A stretch of 34,935 nt of DNA from Psychromonas sp. MB-3u-54 (GCF_002836415.1 NZ_PJBP01000109.1:1-34935); one strand, 5' to 3'; positions 15,175-23,887 are shown, numbered from the stretch's first letter. Notes: generated by a model from the letters alone, not told the origin. A program made the numbers and translations.

Positions 15175-15648
15175 GTGTATGAAAAACCCATTACTCACTT
15201 TGGTTGGACAGGCAGTGGTTATATTGTCACTAATAATAATACCAGCGCAGGGGCTTATAAGATCAGTGGGGGGAGTAATGGGGGGTATTTAAATGATGAA
15301 ACACTAGGGAATATGTTGTATTGGCTTGGTCTGCTTTCTTACATTGCTGGGTGGGCTTCAACCTTTGCTTTAATAGCCTTTGGAGGAGGTGGTTTGGTTG
15401 CTTTTTTTGCTTTAGCTAGCATCGTGTTGGCAGTTTCAAATGTATTTCTAGACATATATATAAACAGAGCAGATTTGAATGAAGCAGGTGCAGCGGGCAC
15501 AGGATTCGCTTCTATATTGTATCTTTTATCAGGAAAACTAATTAATGCCCTCCCACCTAAACTTCGTTTAGTTGCAACGATATTTGTTGATGTATTAGAT
15601 CGTATTAATAGTACACTGTTTTATATTGCAGCAGGAAATGAGAAATAA
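15175..15648 (+). CDS. orphan cassette 3: short conserved block plus tip 3
   Basis: Homology to the carrier begins near 15146 and covers only its last ~45 codons (EKPITHFGWTGSGYIV..GAGAYKISGGSNGG). It is more diverged than cassette 2 (for example NNNTSAGAY in place of NDTGAGAY). There is no real start or signal peptide. After the motif comes a ~118-residue tip with glycine-rich hydrophobic helices (LLSYIAGWASTFALIAFGGG, AFFALASIVLAV), a polar middle and the tail STLFYIAAGNEK. Its stop codon overlaps the start of the next gene. It appears to be a silent reserve tip that could replace tip 1 by recombination. Related tails exist at 13784-13912 and 27328-27447. Confidence 0.65.
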   Translation: MYEKPITHFGWTGSGYIVTNNNTSAGAYKISGGSNGGYLNDETLGNMLYWLGLLSYIAGWASTFALIAFGGGGLVAFFALASIVLAVSNVFLDIYINRADLNEAGAAGTGFASILYLLSGKLINALPPKLRLVATIFVDVLDRINSTLFYIAAGNEK

Positions 15649-16030
15649 TATGCATAATGAAAATGAAAATGAAAATGAAAAGAGAAAAGTACGTAATCTG
15701 AATTTGTATCTTTATATGCGAACCATAGGTATACCCAGTGTTATATTTGTAGCTTCTTTGTTTTTTTTGTTTACTGGTCGTTTAACAGACGGAAGCATTA
15801 TTCTGCTTCTTTCAATAATATTCTGGCTATTAGGAAAAGAGTTTAAAATGTTTAAAGCTATTAAAGCTTATCGACTTCGCTCTTTATTATTCTATTCCAC
15901 ACTTACGGTGCTCACCTTAGGGGCCATTTATGGTGGGTTGTATTTTTTGCCTGTCATCCAATTTTTACTCATCCTTTATTGGGCATATTATTCTACCGTC
16001 CTATATATCGATGATTATGATGAGAAGTAA
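15638..16030 (+). CDS. type-3 candidate immunity membrane protein, copy B
   Basis: The product is about 130 residues. It starts at ATG 15638, which overlaps the tip-3 stop, or at ATG 15650. A charged EN-repeat N-terminus (NENENENEKRK) precedes four membrane helices. Landmarks are FTGRLTDGS, KEFKMFKAIKAYR and LYWAYYSTVLYIDDYDEK. It is clearly homologous to 13893-14285 and to the wreck at 27728-28026. Overlap with the tip stop codon means translation of the two is coupled if the cassette is ever transcribed. Function as immunity is inferred from position and pairing. Confidence 0.65.
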   Translation: MRNNMHNENENENEKRKVRNLNLYLYMRTIGIPSVIFVASLFFLFTGRLTDGSIILLLSIIFWLLGKEFKMFKAIKAYRLRSLLFYSTLTVLTLGAIYGGLYFLPVIQFLLILYWAYYSTVLYIDDYDEK

Positions 16031-16782
16031 TGCGCACAATGAAAGAGTTTAATTATTGGTTTGATAAACTGCATCCAGCTAAAAACTAAGCAATGATACT
16101 ACTCCTAATATGCAAATAATGTTCGAAACGATGCTAAAAAAAGCGTTACAACCTGTATCGTATAAACGAATGTGGCATATTGCAGTAATAGAAATAGTTG
16201 GATAGAAATAGTTGGACACCCATCTAATTGGCCTCAAAGTGGATCCACTTCTATACTTTATTCAGACACTGTTTTGAATGATTAGGATCTCATTATGACG
16301 CAATTACGTGCAACACCGATTTCCCTGCTTATTATTCCCAGTTATTCACTTCTTCGAAGCCAGCGATGCTGTTCAAATTTATTCTCTAAAATTTATCATT
16401 GTATTTTCCGTTGTGTTCGGCGTGCTTTTTTATGCGGCAATGAATAAGTTCAGAGGACAAAGCTTTGATCATCGCAGACAATGGATGGTTGAACGCCCAC
16501 GGTCTTTTCCATTTTTACTATCGATACCTGCCCTTATGCCATTATTATCATTTGGCTTTGCATGTTAATGAATGAGAAAACAGTGAGTCGATGAAGAAGT
16601 TTGTCTGCGTTGGAACCGCCTTTATTCAATGCCAACATTGGTAGCCGATGGCAGGCAGAAGCAGTGGTATTCGAAGGGCAGTCTTGATGATAAAAACGGT
16701 TATCAATAGATGGCGGGAAAATTAATGGATGACCGCAATTGTTGTTCTTCCTAAATTATTATTTTCCAAGTTAAGTGATTGC
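16031..16782. other. intergenic region, one doubtful small ORF
   Basis: After the immunity gene there is no firm gene up to the exporter stop codon. A frame at 16308-16568 (GTG start, 86 residues) has two hydrophobic segments (FIIVFSVVFGVLFYAAMN and FPFLLSIPALMPLLSF) and could be another decayed membrane-protein gene. An ATG at 16295 in a different frame has a better ribosome site (AGGATCT) but stops after about 49 codons. Near 16188-16216 the bases AGAAATAGTTGGA occur twice in tandem, followed by CACCCATC. Confidence 0.35.
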
Positions 16783-17805
16783 TTATTGTGGGATAAAAAC
16801 GAAATCGGCATACATATAATAAATAATAATATAACCTGCAATTGAAAGTGCCGCGAAATATAGACCGGCCATTATAAGTGCACGTCCCCCTTTTTTACGC
16901 AGTGATGAGACATGTACCATTAACCCCATTGCAATCATTGCACATAAAATTAAATAGCTACCAGCACTCCCTAAGAAAGAGGTAAGCTTTTCAGGTAATA
17001 TGCCTGTGCTGGAAATTATCCCGGCACCAATAAAAAGCAGTATATAGTGAGGAATGCGCTGCCACCATTTTACGCTAACCTCGAAAGTATCCCCTCCTTT
17101 TTTCGCAAAAAAAGTGGCTAGCATAACCGTCATGGGCGCAAGCATGAGTACACGTTCCATCTTAATAAAGGTACCCATTTGTCCCGAAAAGTCACCGCGC
17201 GCAAAAGCGCCAGCTAACGCGTGCGCCACGCCTTGTAAGGTTAAACCGCTCCACAGACCATACTGCATATCGCTCATAGGACTCACTGTGGCAATAAAAC
17301 TGTATACAATAACACCGACAGCACCCAGTAAACTTATTACGCCAACAGCAATCAGCGCATCATCATCTTCGGCTTTAATCGAGGGGGCTATAGCAACAAT
17401 TGCCGAAGCGCCGCAGATAGAGTTCCCTACACCAATGAGCGTTGCTAACTTTTCACTTAATCCCATTTTCATGCCAATAAAACGCGCCAGTAAAAGCAGA
17501 ATGGGTACCCAAAGCATCACTAAGATCAACATGCTAAACCCCATGTCAGCCAGCAGTAAAAAATCAAGTTTAAAGCCTAAAAGAATAATCCCATAGTTTA
17601 GCCACTGCTTTAACACCACCTGAATACCGGGTTTAAAATTAGCATTTACTTTTACAGTATTGGCATACAACATACCCAAAATAATACCAATGGTTAAAGC
17701 TTCAAGGGTAAGGATAGGAGATAAGAGTTGACTGAGCTTGGTACTTATAAGTGCAAGTACCATAGTGATGGTAATGCCAGGCAGTAACGGTTTTATTTTA
17801 TTCAC
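16783..17805 (-). CDS. YeiH-family (UPF0324) membrane exporter
   Basis: This 340-residue protein is a full-length member of the YeiH/UPF0324 family (Cons_hypoth698, putative sulfate exporters) with about ten membrane helices. Recognised stretches are the LTIGIILGMLYAN opening, LNYGIILLGFKL, GVGNSICGASAIVAIAP, the AVGVISLLGAVGVIVYSF helix and GLTLQGVAHALAGAF. The protein sits in the inner membrane. It diverges from a LysR regulator 110 bases away, as yeiH does from its YeiE-type regulator in enterobacteria. Its C-terminus is slightly unusual, ending in MYADFVFIPQ. The substrate is not proven for the family; sulfate or sulfite export is the usual suggestion. Confidence 0.85.
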   Translation of the reverse strand: MNKIKPLLPGITITMVLALISTKLSQLLSPILTLEALTIGIILGMLYANTVKVNANFKPGIQVVLKQWLNYGIILLGFKLDFLLLADMGFSMLILVMLWVPILLLLARFIGMKMGLSEKLATLIGVGNSICGASAIVAIAPSIKAEDDDALIAVGVISLLGAVGVIVYSFIATVSPMSDMQYGLWSGLTLQGVAHALAGAFARGDFSGQMGTFIKMERVLMLAPMTVMLATFFAKKGGDTFEVSVKWWQRIPHYILLFIGAGIISSTGILPEKLTSFLGSAGSYLILCAMIAMGLMVHVSSLRKKGGRALIMAGLYFAALSIAGYIIIYYMYADFVFIPQ

Positions 17806-17822
17806 AATATTTATCTCTTGAA

Positions 17823-17844
17823 TATTCTAATTGGAATTAGAATA
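17823..17844. promoter_or_regulatory. perfect palindrome, likely LysR operator
   Basis: TATTCTAATT, two central bases GG, and AATTAGAATA form a perfect 10-bp inverted repeat in the 110-base divergent region, nearer the exporter start (17805) than the regulator start (17916). Inside it is a T-N11-A pattern typical of LysR-type sites. It probably binds the divergent LysR protein and overlaps the exporter promoter. Confidence 0.65.
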
Positions 17845-17915
17845 GCAATTTATATATAATATGGAAAATTGATAATTATGGTAAGATCTATCTGCATTTT
17901 AGATAAGGAGTAGTT

Positions 17916-18791
17916 GTGAATATTACACTCAGGCAACTTAGGATCTTCATGGCGGTCTATGAGTCAGGCTCAACCACCAAAGCAGGTCAAGAGCTGGCAT
18001 TATCACAATCTGCGGTAAGTACTGGGCTAAAGGATATTGAAACTCAGCTTAATGTATGGCTGTTTGATCGTGTCGGGCGGCGTCTTAATGCTAATCGAGC
18101 AGGTAAAATGTTAGCAGTTAGAGCAAAAAGTCTTCTTAGTGACGTTCAAGAGATTGAGCAGCTATTTAGTGAACAAGCTGTTGTGCTACATATTGGCGCG
18201 AGTACGACTATTGGTACTTATCTTCTGCCTAAGATTATCGCGAGTTTTATTAAAAATTATCCTAACGTCGAGATTACTTTGCATGTGCACAATAGCAAAA
18301 GGATTATTCAGGGTATTAATGATATTGAATATGACCTTGGTTTTATTGAAGGGCTGCCACCACTTAACTATCCAAATTTGATCCATGAGGCGTGGAAGGA
18401 GGATAAGCTTATTCTTTTTGGTGCGGCAAGCTCTAAATATTTTTCATCAAATAGCCCGTCAATTATTCAGCTTCAACAAGCACCGCTGATTTTACGAGAA
18501 TTTGGATCGGGCACTAGAGCTATTATAGAGCAACAATTTTTAGATCATATTAAGATGCAGAAAATCATTGAGATTGGACACTCAGAAGCGATTAAACAGT
18601 CGGTACTTTATGATCTGGGGATAGGTTGTCTGTCTACTTACGTAGTAGAAGATCTTATAGAGCAAGGTAAGCTCAAAAAGCTGAATGTAAAAGGGGTTAA
18701 TATTTCTCGTACGTTATGGCAGATAAGACATAAAAGTAAATATATCAAGCCGGCTTTGCAGAGCTTTATCCGTTTTGTTAATCAAATTTAA
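17916..18791 (+). CDS. LysR-family transcriptional regulator (YeiE-like)
   Basis: The 291-residue protein has the typical N-terminal winged helix-turn-helix (LRQLRIFMAVYESGSTTKAG, QELALSQSAVS, LFDRVGRRL) and a C-terminal substrate-binding domain (~90-290) with LREFGSGTR, a segment seen in YeiE/CysB-like regulators. AAGGAG lies a few bases before the GTG/ATG region; the start used here is in good register with the family. It is divergent from the YeiH exporter across a perfect palindrome, so it most likely controls that gene and itself. In enterobacteria YeiE responds to sulfite; whether this protein does is inference. Confidence 0.85.
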   Translation: MNITLRQLRIFMAVYESGSTTKAGQELALSQSAVSTGLKDIETQLNVWLFDRVGRRLNANRAGKMLAVRAKSLLSDVQEIEQLFSEQAVVLHIGASTTIGTYLLPKIIASFIKNYPNVEITLHVHNSKRIIQGINDIEYDLGFIEGLPPLNYPNLIHEAWKEDKLILFGAASSKYFSSNSPSIIQLQQAPLILREFGSGTRAIIEQQFLDHIKMQKIIEIGHSEAIKQSVLYDLGIGCLSTYVVEDLIEQGKLKKLNVKGVNISRTLWQIRHKSKYIKPALQSFIRFVNQI

Positions 18792-18812
18792 TAGACTGTT
18801 AATCCGCTTCTA

Positions 18813-18844
18813 TTTCTTCGTGATTATTATTGATCACGAAGAAA
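18813..18844. terminator. hairpin between convergent genes
   Basis: TTTCTTCGTGAT and ATCACGAAGAAA form a perfect 12-bp stem with an 8-base loop, 22 bases after the LysR stop and about 70 bases past the end of the converging ATPase gene. There is no long U-run on either side, so termination may be weak, but the position fits a bidirectional terminator. Confidence 0.5.
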
Positions 18845-18913
18845 AAGACTGGCTGTTCAACTTCTTTTGCAGCCTTTGATTTATTTACCGCACAACGTTT
18901 TTTACCAAGATGA

Positions 18914-19660
18914 CTATAAACAAGCAACCACCACCGGGTAGTTATCGAGCTGAATAATTTGTGAATTGACGTTGAATATATTCCGAATGAGTTGCTTATC
19001 AATAATACGTTTTGGCTCGCCATAAGCAAACAGGCTGCCGTTATGTAAAGCTGCCACTTTATCTGAATATTGAATAGCCAAATTTAAATCATGCACCACC
19101 ATTAATACGCAAGCATTAGTAGTGCGTGCATAGTGTTTAATATATTCAAGCAGCTTGAATTGATTATGCATATCCAGTGCAGAGGTGGGTTCATCGAGGA
19201 TCAATACTTTCGGTTGATTGATGACCGATTGTGCCAGTCCTACCATTTGACTTTCTCCACCTGATAATTCAGTGCAGATTTTATTTGCGAGGTGCAAAAT
19301 GCCGATGCTCTCTAATAAAGTTAAGGTGTTTTCTGCGCTGCGGGCTTTGGTAAATAAAGAGTTAGCCCCGACATGCATAGTGGTGATTAAAAGTTCAATA
19401 ACCGTTATGTTGGCAGAGATGCGGTGATCTTGTGGTAAATAACCAATGTCATCAACACTGAGTGGTTTACCCGCTAAGGTCATTGAATCAGGATTAAAGC
19501 GTATACGCTTGGTCATTTGCTTGAGTATGGTGGATTTTCCGGCACCATTTTTACCGATTAAAGAAACCATTTCACCGGGATGGATCTCTGGAATGCTCAT
19601 ATTATTCAAAATAACATTCTTACCAAATGAGACCGAAAGCTGATTAATTTTAAGTGTCAT
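18914..19660 (-). CDS. iron-complex ABC transporter ATPase (FecE/BtuD-like)
   Basis: The 248-residue ATPase has Walker A GKNGAGKST (~36-44), the ABC signature LSGGESQMVGLAQ, Walker B VLILDEPTSALD, and an H-loop VVHD. The LPQDH segment at the Q-loop region is usual for siderophore, heme and B12 importers. It is the last gene of a three-gene operon, and its ATG overlaps the permease stop as TAATG. It energises uptake of the bound ligand from the cytoplasmic side. The C-terminal region after FAYGEPKRIIDKQLIRNIF matches the family. Substrate is not fixed by the sequence; the Fur-like box upstream of the operon points to iron. Confidence 0.85.
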   Translation of the reverse strand: MTLKINQLSVSFGKNVILNNMSIPEIHPGEMVSLIGKNGAGKSTILKQMTKRIRFNPDSMTLAGKPLSVDDIGYLPQDHRISANITVIELLITTMHVGANSLFTKARSAENTLTLLESIGILHLANKICTELSGGESQMVGLAQSVINQPKVLILDEPTSALDMHNQFKLLEYIKHYARTTNACVLMVVHDLNLAIQYSDKVAALHNGSLFAYGEPKRIIDKQLIRNIFNVNSQIIQLDNYPVVVACL

Positions 19661-20775
19661 TAGAATCTACCGCCTTTTTTAATAATGAGAAAGACAAAGA
19701 AAGGAACACCGATAATCGACATCATCACGGTTAAGGGCAATATAATACCCGGCATGATCGACTTGCTGGCAATGGAGGCTAACTCCACGAGTACTGCGCC
19801 AAGCAAAAAGGAAGCGGGTAAGAAGAAGCGTTGATCTTCCCCTAAAATCATACGTGCAATATGTGGGGCAACTAACCCGACAAAGCCAATCGCGCCAACA
19901 AATGCAACGGATAATGAGGTAATTAAAGACACTAATAATAAGGTTTTGATACGTAATCTATTAACATTAATGCCCATTGATTCCGCGCGTTCTTGACCCA
20001 CTTTTAACGATGATAATTTCCATGCGTCTTTCATCATAATGGCGATTACAACCGGTAATAAAAGAGCAAGGGTGGTGATTTTTTCCCAACTACCGCGGTC
20101 AAGTGATCCCATCTGCCAGAATATCAAGGTCTGTAACTGCGTTTCGGTCGCGATATATTGCATCATCGTCAGCATACCGTCATAGGCGAACATAATGGCA
20201 ACCCCAAATAACATCACACCTTCGATAGAAATGCGCTTAATCGAAGAGATGCCGGCGATCATAAAGGTAGTTAATAAGCACATTACAAAGGCCATGATCG
20301 CAATTTGATATTGCTCAGGAATAAATGGTATTGAAACAACATGGGTAATGACCAATGAAGCACCAAATCCGGCCGAAGCCGATACGCCAAAAGTATAAGG
20401 ATCCGCCAAAGGGTTATTTAAGGTCGTTTGCATTTGTGCACCGGCAATGGCTAAAGCGCCACCAACGAAGGGTGCCATCAAGGACATCGGCATACGAATA
20501 TCCCAAATAATCGTTTGCGTGACAATATCACTTGAATCCGAATGAAAAATGCCGGACAAGACCTGTGACAAAGTCAGACCGTGGGATCCGATCAGAATGT
20601 CTGCAATTAACCCTATCAAACTCAGTAAGAAAAAAATAAGCAGCGCTATTTTTTTCTTTTTGATACGTAAGTGATGCACAGTTAATGCCTCGTTAAGGTG
20701 GACATTATCTTGCTGAATATTCGCTTTATCCTGTTCTCGGAACGTCATTTCAGGGGCATAGGTAGCGTGATTCAT
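19660..20775 (-). CDS. FecCD-family iron-complex ABC permease
   Basis: This 371-residue permease has about ten membrane helices of the FecCD/BtuC type. Recognised parts are IRMPMSLMAPFVGGALAIAG, QTTLNNPLADPYTFGVSASA, GFVGLVAPHIARMILGEDQR and SLLGAV-like LASIASKSIMPG. The first ~40 residues form a polar, cytoplasmic extension with LRIKKKK before helix 1, longer than usual. Its ATG overlaps the stop of the binding-protein gene, and its stop overlaps the ATPase start, so the three genes form one tightly coupled operon. It forms the membrane channel for the binding-protein-dependent importer. Confidence 0.85.
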   Translation of the reverse strand: MNHATYAPEMTFREQDKANIQQDNVHLNEALTVHHLRIKKKKIALLIFFLLSLIGLIADILIGSHGLTLSQVLSGIFHSDSSDIVTQTIIWDIRMPMSLMAPFVGGALAIAGAQMQTTLNNPLADPYTFGVSASAGFGASLVITHVVSIPFIPEQYQIAIMAFVMCLLTTFMIAGISSIKRISIEGVMLFGVAIMFAYDGMLTMMQYIATETQLQTLIFWQMGSLDRGSWEKITTLALLLPVVIAIMMKDAWKLSSLKVGQERAESMGINVNRLRIKTLLLVSLITSLSVAFVGAIGFVGLVAPHIARMILGEDQRFFLPASFLLGAVLVELASIASKSIMPGIILPLTVMMSIIGVPFFVFLIIKKGGRF

Positions 20776-21995
20776 TATTGCATTGCCTTAACGTTATTCT
20801 GACCAAAAACACCCGACGCAGTGCGGTCGGCAAAACGTTGATTCATTTCTTCAAAAGTATGCAGCGGATTCAAATCTTTAAATTGTTGCGGATGGATCCA
20901 TTTTGCAAAGTATTCCATTGCCACTAAGTTATAAGGCGAGTTATAAAAGGGCATGTAAATTGAGTAAATATTTTTATCTTGATAAGCCTTGGTCGCTTTT
21001 AACCATGATCGTGCCATTAATGCTGTTGTGGATTTTTTGATTGCCTGGTTTTTAATCGCCTGGTTTTTAATAGTATTGTTATTAACAGCATCGTTATGAA
21101 TAGGTGAGTATCCCAATGGAATACCCGCGGTAACATTACCCTCTTTATCAAGCCATCCTGTGGTTTGCATAATATATATATCCGGTTGAGCAATAATCAC
21201 ACTTTCCGGTGACATTTGTCCGGTAACCGCACCTTGTAGTGGTTTTTCCGCAATATTCTTAGCTTTTAATAACGGAATATATGCGCCCATATTACCTTCT
21301 GAAAAAGTACGGCAACATGAATCGCTATAACCTGCAGCGCGTTCAATAAACACTGTTTTATTTTGTTCTTCGACAGGTAAAGAAGCGACAGCATCGGTTA
21401 AGCGGGTGATGTGTTCCTGATAATAATCGGCAAAGCGTTGCCCTTGTGCTTTTCTCCCGAGCGCTGTGGCTAAACTAGTGATTGATTGCACGGTATTTTT
21501 GACTGGGTGCTCACGAAAATCAATCGCTAATACTTTAATGCCGGCCTTCTCTAATTTTTCAAGCAACCCTTTATCTTGGGCTAATTTAATATTGGATAAA
21601 TCAACAACAAACAGATCCGGTTTATTGGACATATTAATGAAACGTTCGGCGTCAAATTCAGCAGACTTAATCTTGCCTATGGTCATTATATTTTTAAGCC
21701 CAGGATAATCTTTAATATAGTTTTGATACATGGAGGGGGCTGATAAGCGCATATCATCGCGCCATGCAACCAGGTGTTTAGCTGCATCTTTTTGATAAAT
21801 TATTTCTAATAATGGGAATACTCTTCCGCTAGACAAAGCAATTTTTTGGGGCTCACTGTCGATGGTAATAGTACGGCCGGCTATGTCTGTGACCGTCAAA
21901 GGAAAGGTATCGGCCGAGCTTGAAAAAGAAGTTAATATGCAGGAAATAAAAATGAAAGTACTGAGTACAGCACGAAAGAAGGTAACACTTATCAT
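20775..21995 (-). CDS. periplasmic iron-complex binding protein
   Basis: The protein is about 406 residues with an N-terminal signal peptide (AVLSTFIFISCILTSFSSSA) and a Peripla_BP_2 fold of the FecB/BtuF type. Typical parts are VTDIAGRTITIDSEPQKIAL, PDLFVVDLS, and the second lobe with SPESVIIAQPDIYIM. The ATG at 21995 is preferred over the GTG at 22007 because AAGGTG lies about nine bases before it. Near residues 305-325 there is a short degenerate repeat (IKNQAIKNQAIKK) from a 21-base duplication, probably a surface loop. It captures a ligand in the periplasm for the permease and ATPase encoded downstream. A double cysteine (SDSCCRTF) in the middle is unusual. The ligand (siderophore or other chelate) is not known. 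Confidence 0.8.
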   Translation of the reverse strand: MISVTFFRAVLSTFIFISCILTSFSSSADTFPLTVTDIAGRTITIDSEPQKIALSSGRVFPLLEIIYQKDAAKHLVAWRDDMRLSAPSMYQNYIKDYPGLKNIMTIGKIKSAEFDAERFINMSNKPDLFVVDLSNIKLAQDKGLLEKLEKAGIKVLAIDFREHPVKNTVQSITSLATALGRKAQGQRFADYYQEHITRLTDAVASLPVEEQNKTVFIERAAGYSDSCCRTFSEGNMGAYIPLLKAKNIAEKPLQGAVTGQMSPESVIIAQPDIYIMQTTGWLDKEGNVTAGIPLGYSPIHNDAVNNNTIKNQAIKNQAIKKSTTALMARSWLKATKAYQDKNIYSIYMPFYNSPYNLVAMEYFAKWIHPQQFKDLNPLHTFEEMNQRFADRTASGVFGQNNVKAMQ

Positions 21996-22066
21996 ATTAG
22001 TAAACACCTTGTACGAAATGTTAATGAGACAAAATAGGAGTTGTCGATGAATAACGCGAATGCAAA

Positions 22067-22085
22067 GTGGTAATCGTTATCATTT
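22067..22085 (-). promoter_or_regulatory. Fur-box-like operator
   Basis: Read on the minus strand, AAATGATAACGATTACCAC resembles the Fur consensus GATAATGATAATCATTATC at most positions. It lies 70-90 bases upstream of the binding-protein start. A TTTACA further upstream could be the -35 of the promoter it covers. It suggests iron repression of the ABC operon. Confidence 0.6.
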
Positions 22086-22261
22086 ATATTGTAAACATTT
22101 TTCCAAATATTCTGTTAATAAATATTTGATATTAACCATAATTTTGATGAATTTTTCTGAGAAGTCACCAGACTTTTAAAATCAGTAGCATAGCAGTAAC
22201 ATGATCGCCCAGTCAGTAACATATGGCTAACATAGTGGCGATATTTCCTAGATAGGATTAA

Positions 22262-22466
22262 TATTCCGGCAGAAAACTGGCTTAAAATTACCACTGGTTG
22301 CGGTTATTTATTTAAAGTGGCGGTAGGTGCCTTATCGACATTAACTGAATACTGTGAACATTTAGATCGAAAGCGGTGCCAAGGTGCAGCAAACTGCCAT
22401 ATTAAACTTGTTTCAAAATATAAAGCCCAATTTATTGAAATAAGTTTAATGGGTGCGGATGAATAG
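22262..22466 (+). pseudogene. RAYT C-terminal remnant
   Basis: A startless frame reads IPAENWLKITTGCGYLFKVA, VGALSTLTEY, CEHLDRKRCQGAANC and ends at a stop. The (A)VG...L..Y..H...R..G...C pattern is the C-terminus of REP-associated tyrosine transposases. Upstream sequence to 22140 has stops and only traces. A REP hairpin follows at 22547-22573, the usual arrangement of RAYT and REP. Confidence 0.65.
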
Positions 22467-22546
22467 TCATCGAAGACTACCGTAATGAATGCTGAAAGAG
22501 GCTATGTTATTGGTTAGAAAAATGGGTGGCATGGTTGTTGATGCGG

Positions 22547-22573
22547 CGTTTACATAGAATAACTATGTAAACG
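22547..22573. repeat. REP hairpin
   Basis: CGTTTACATAG, loop AATAA, and CTATGTAAACG make a perfect 11-bp stem. The arm matches the CGTTACATAG part of the REP-like motifs at 502-557, 1286 and 11244. A degenerate AATGGGTGGC motif (22519-22537), the reverse complement of GCCACCCATT, lies just before it. Confidence 0.7.
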
Positions 22574-22712
22574 ATGCATGCCTTGCTCAGAACACTTTTA
22601 GATTGAACAATATTTGCACTTCAAAGGCCAACAGATCCGAGTAAACTTGGGCTTTCTCTGTGCTAAATTATTCGACAAAACTTGATGCCCGCTACCGGAA
22701 AAAAGTGAGTCT

Positions 22713-23602
22713 TTAAGTGTTATCTATCATTGCAGCAGCATAAGTATCATAGAAAAAATAGACGGTAATAAACAAGCTGGCAACGGTGACAAACATTCTG
22801 ATATGAGCCTGGGAGAGTGTTCTCGACAGCTTTGCCGCAAAGTATCCGCCCGACAGTGTACCCAGTAATACAAAAAAGCCTGAAGACCAATATATCGTTC
22901 CGTTGGCGATGAAAATAACAATGGCGATAAGAGAAACAATCGAAGAAATTAACAGCTTGATGCCGTTCATAAGGTTAATGTCTTGATAACGTGCAAGCAC
23001 CAAATAATACCAAAAGAAATTAAATTGTGATCTGAAGTTAATTAATGGAATGGGTAGAGTGCATTCTATGCTCCGCAGATCGGTGCGCTGAGCGCACCCT
23101 ACGGGCTGGTCTTTCTCTGTGTAGCGCGCAGTGCCCTCTGTGGTAGTCCCTTTGAAGTGCTGTTCAGGCTTAAAAGTAACAGGCCGAGCCTGAAGGCTCA
23201 GTTCCGAGAGTTGGTGCAAACTTTATCATTTGAAGGCATTGATCATAAATTTAATACGTTTGGCATAACTCAAAGAGGCAATGCCGAGCCCGGCATTAAA
23301 AAAGCCACCATAAATATAAATGAGAAGTAACAGCAGCGCCAGCAGAATTGAACCAATCACATTGGCATGTTTGTGTTTACCGCCAACTTTTACCTGCAGT
23401 TGGTTGAGCTTATTGCCAAAAATAAACCGCAGTGTTGCAAGCAGTAAAAGCCATGGAATAGCTTCTGTGAAGATACTTTCAGGAGTATTGAGTAATAATA
23501 GGGCCCCGAGTAAGCCGCCAAATAAACTTGGAATAATGATTTTTTTTTAGACTGTGTTTATCGGTCGCGATGTCTTTGCGAAATGCATAAGCACCACTAG
23601 TA
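22713..23602 (-). pseudogene. TauE/SafE exporter pseudogene, interrupted by a MITE
   Basis: The segments 22713-23006 and 23266-23602 are a close copy of 28153-28785, the C-terminal three-quarters of the intact TauE/SafE gene; homology also extends ~30 bases past the stop. The two halves are separated by a 259-base MITE. The first ~55 codons of the gene (counterpart of 28787-28950) are missing, replaced by unrelated sequence after GCATAAGCACCACT. One extra T in the TTTTTTTT run near 23545 also shifts the frame. The gene cannot make a working exporter. Confidence 0.8.
23007..23265. mobile_element. MITE, ~259 bp
   Basis: The insert is bounded by imperfect inverted repeats of about 26 bases: left ATACCAAAAGAAATTAAATT then GTGATC, right GATCATAAATTTAATACGTT then TGGCA. 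Compared with the intact TauE copy, the exact insertion point is CAAATA|ACTCAAAG, and TA is present on both sides, as for IS630/Tc1-mariner-type elements. It encodes no transposase. Its interior is GC-richer than its surroundings and has further short inverted repeats (GGTGCGCTGAGCGCACC). Confidence 0.75.
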
Positions 23603-23887
23603 GTAAAAGGCTGGACACTCAAACCTTTTGTAAGTTAATACATTAAATTTAAAAAATTTCACTAAAAATTTTACTAAAACACCCATGTTAATTATTAAGC
23701 ATGGCACATTGCGATACGGATACTGGGAGCGTCCATCTCAGCACCCAAATCTTTGTTAGGCTAATAAGTTGATTTTTGACAATTCAATAAATTTTTAATA
23801 ATGGGCGTTTTCTTATTTCTAGCGTGTTACTCGCAACTTGCCATTGTTAATTTGGCAAGGGTAATAGGCTGATCTGCTTTGCGCTTC
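23603..23887. other. gap between pseudogene and sensor gene
   Basis: No gene is seen here. A short hairpin (CTTGCCA, nine-base loop, TGGCAAG, 23837-23859) lies about 30 bases past the sensor stop and may act as its transcript end, although no U-run follows. Confidence 0.35.

Noticed and set aside
16308-16568. 86-codon frame with GTG start
   Set aside because: It has two hydrophobic segments but no ribosome site or homology; kept only as a note in the intergenic entry.
17054-17596. 180-codon plus-strand frame
   Set aside because: It is the antisense shadow of the well-supported YeiH-family gene.
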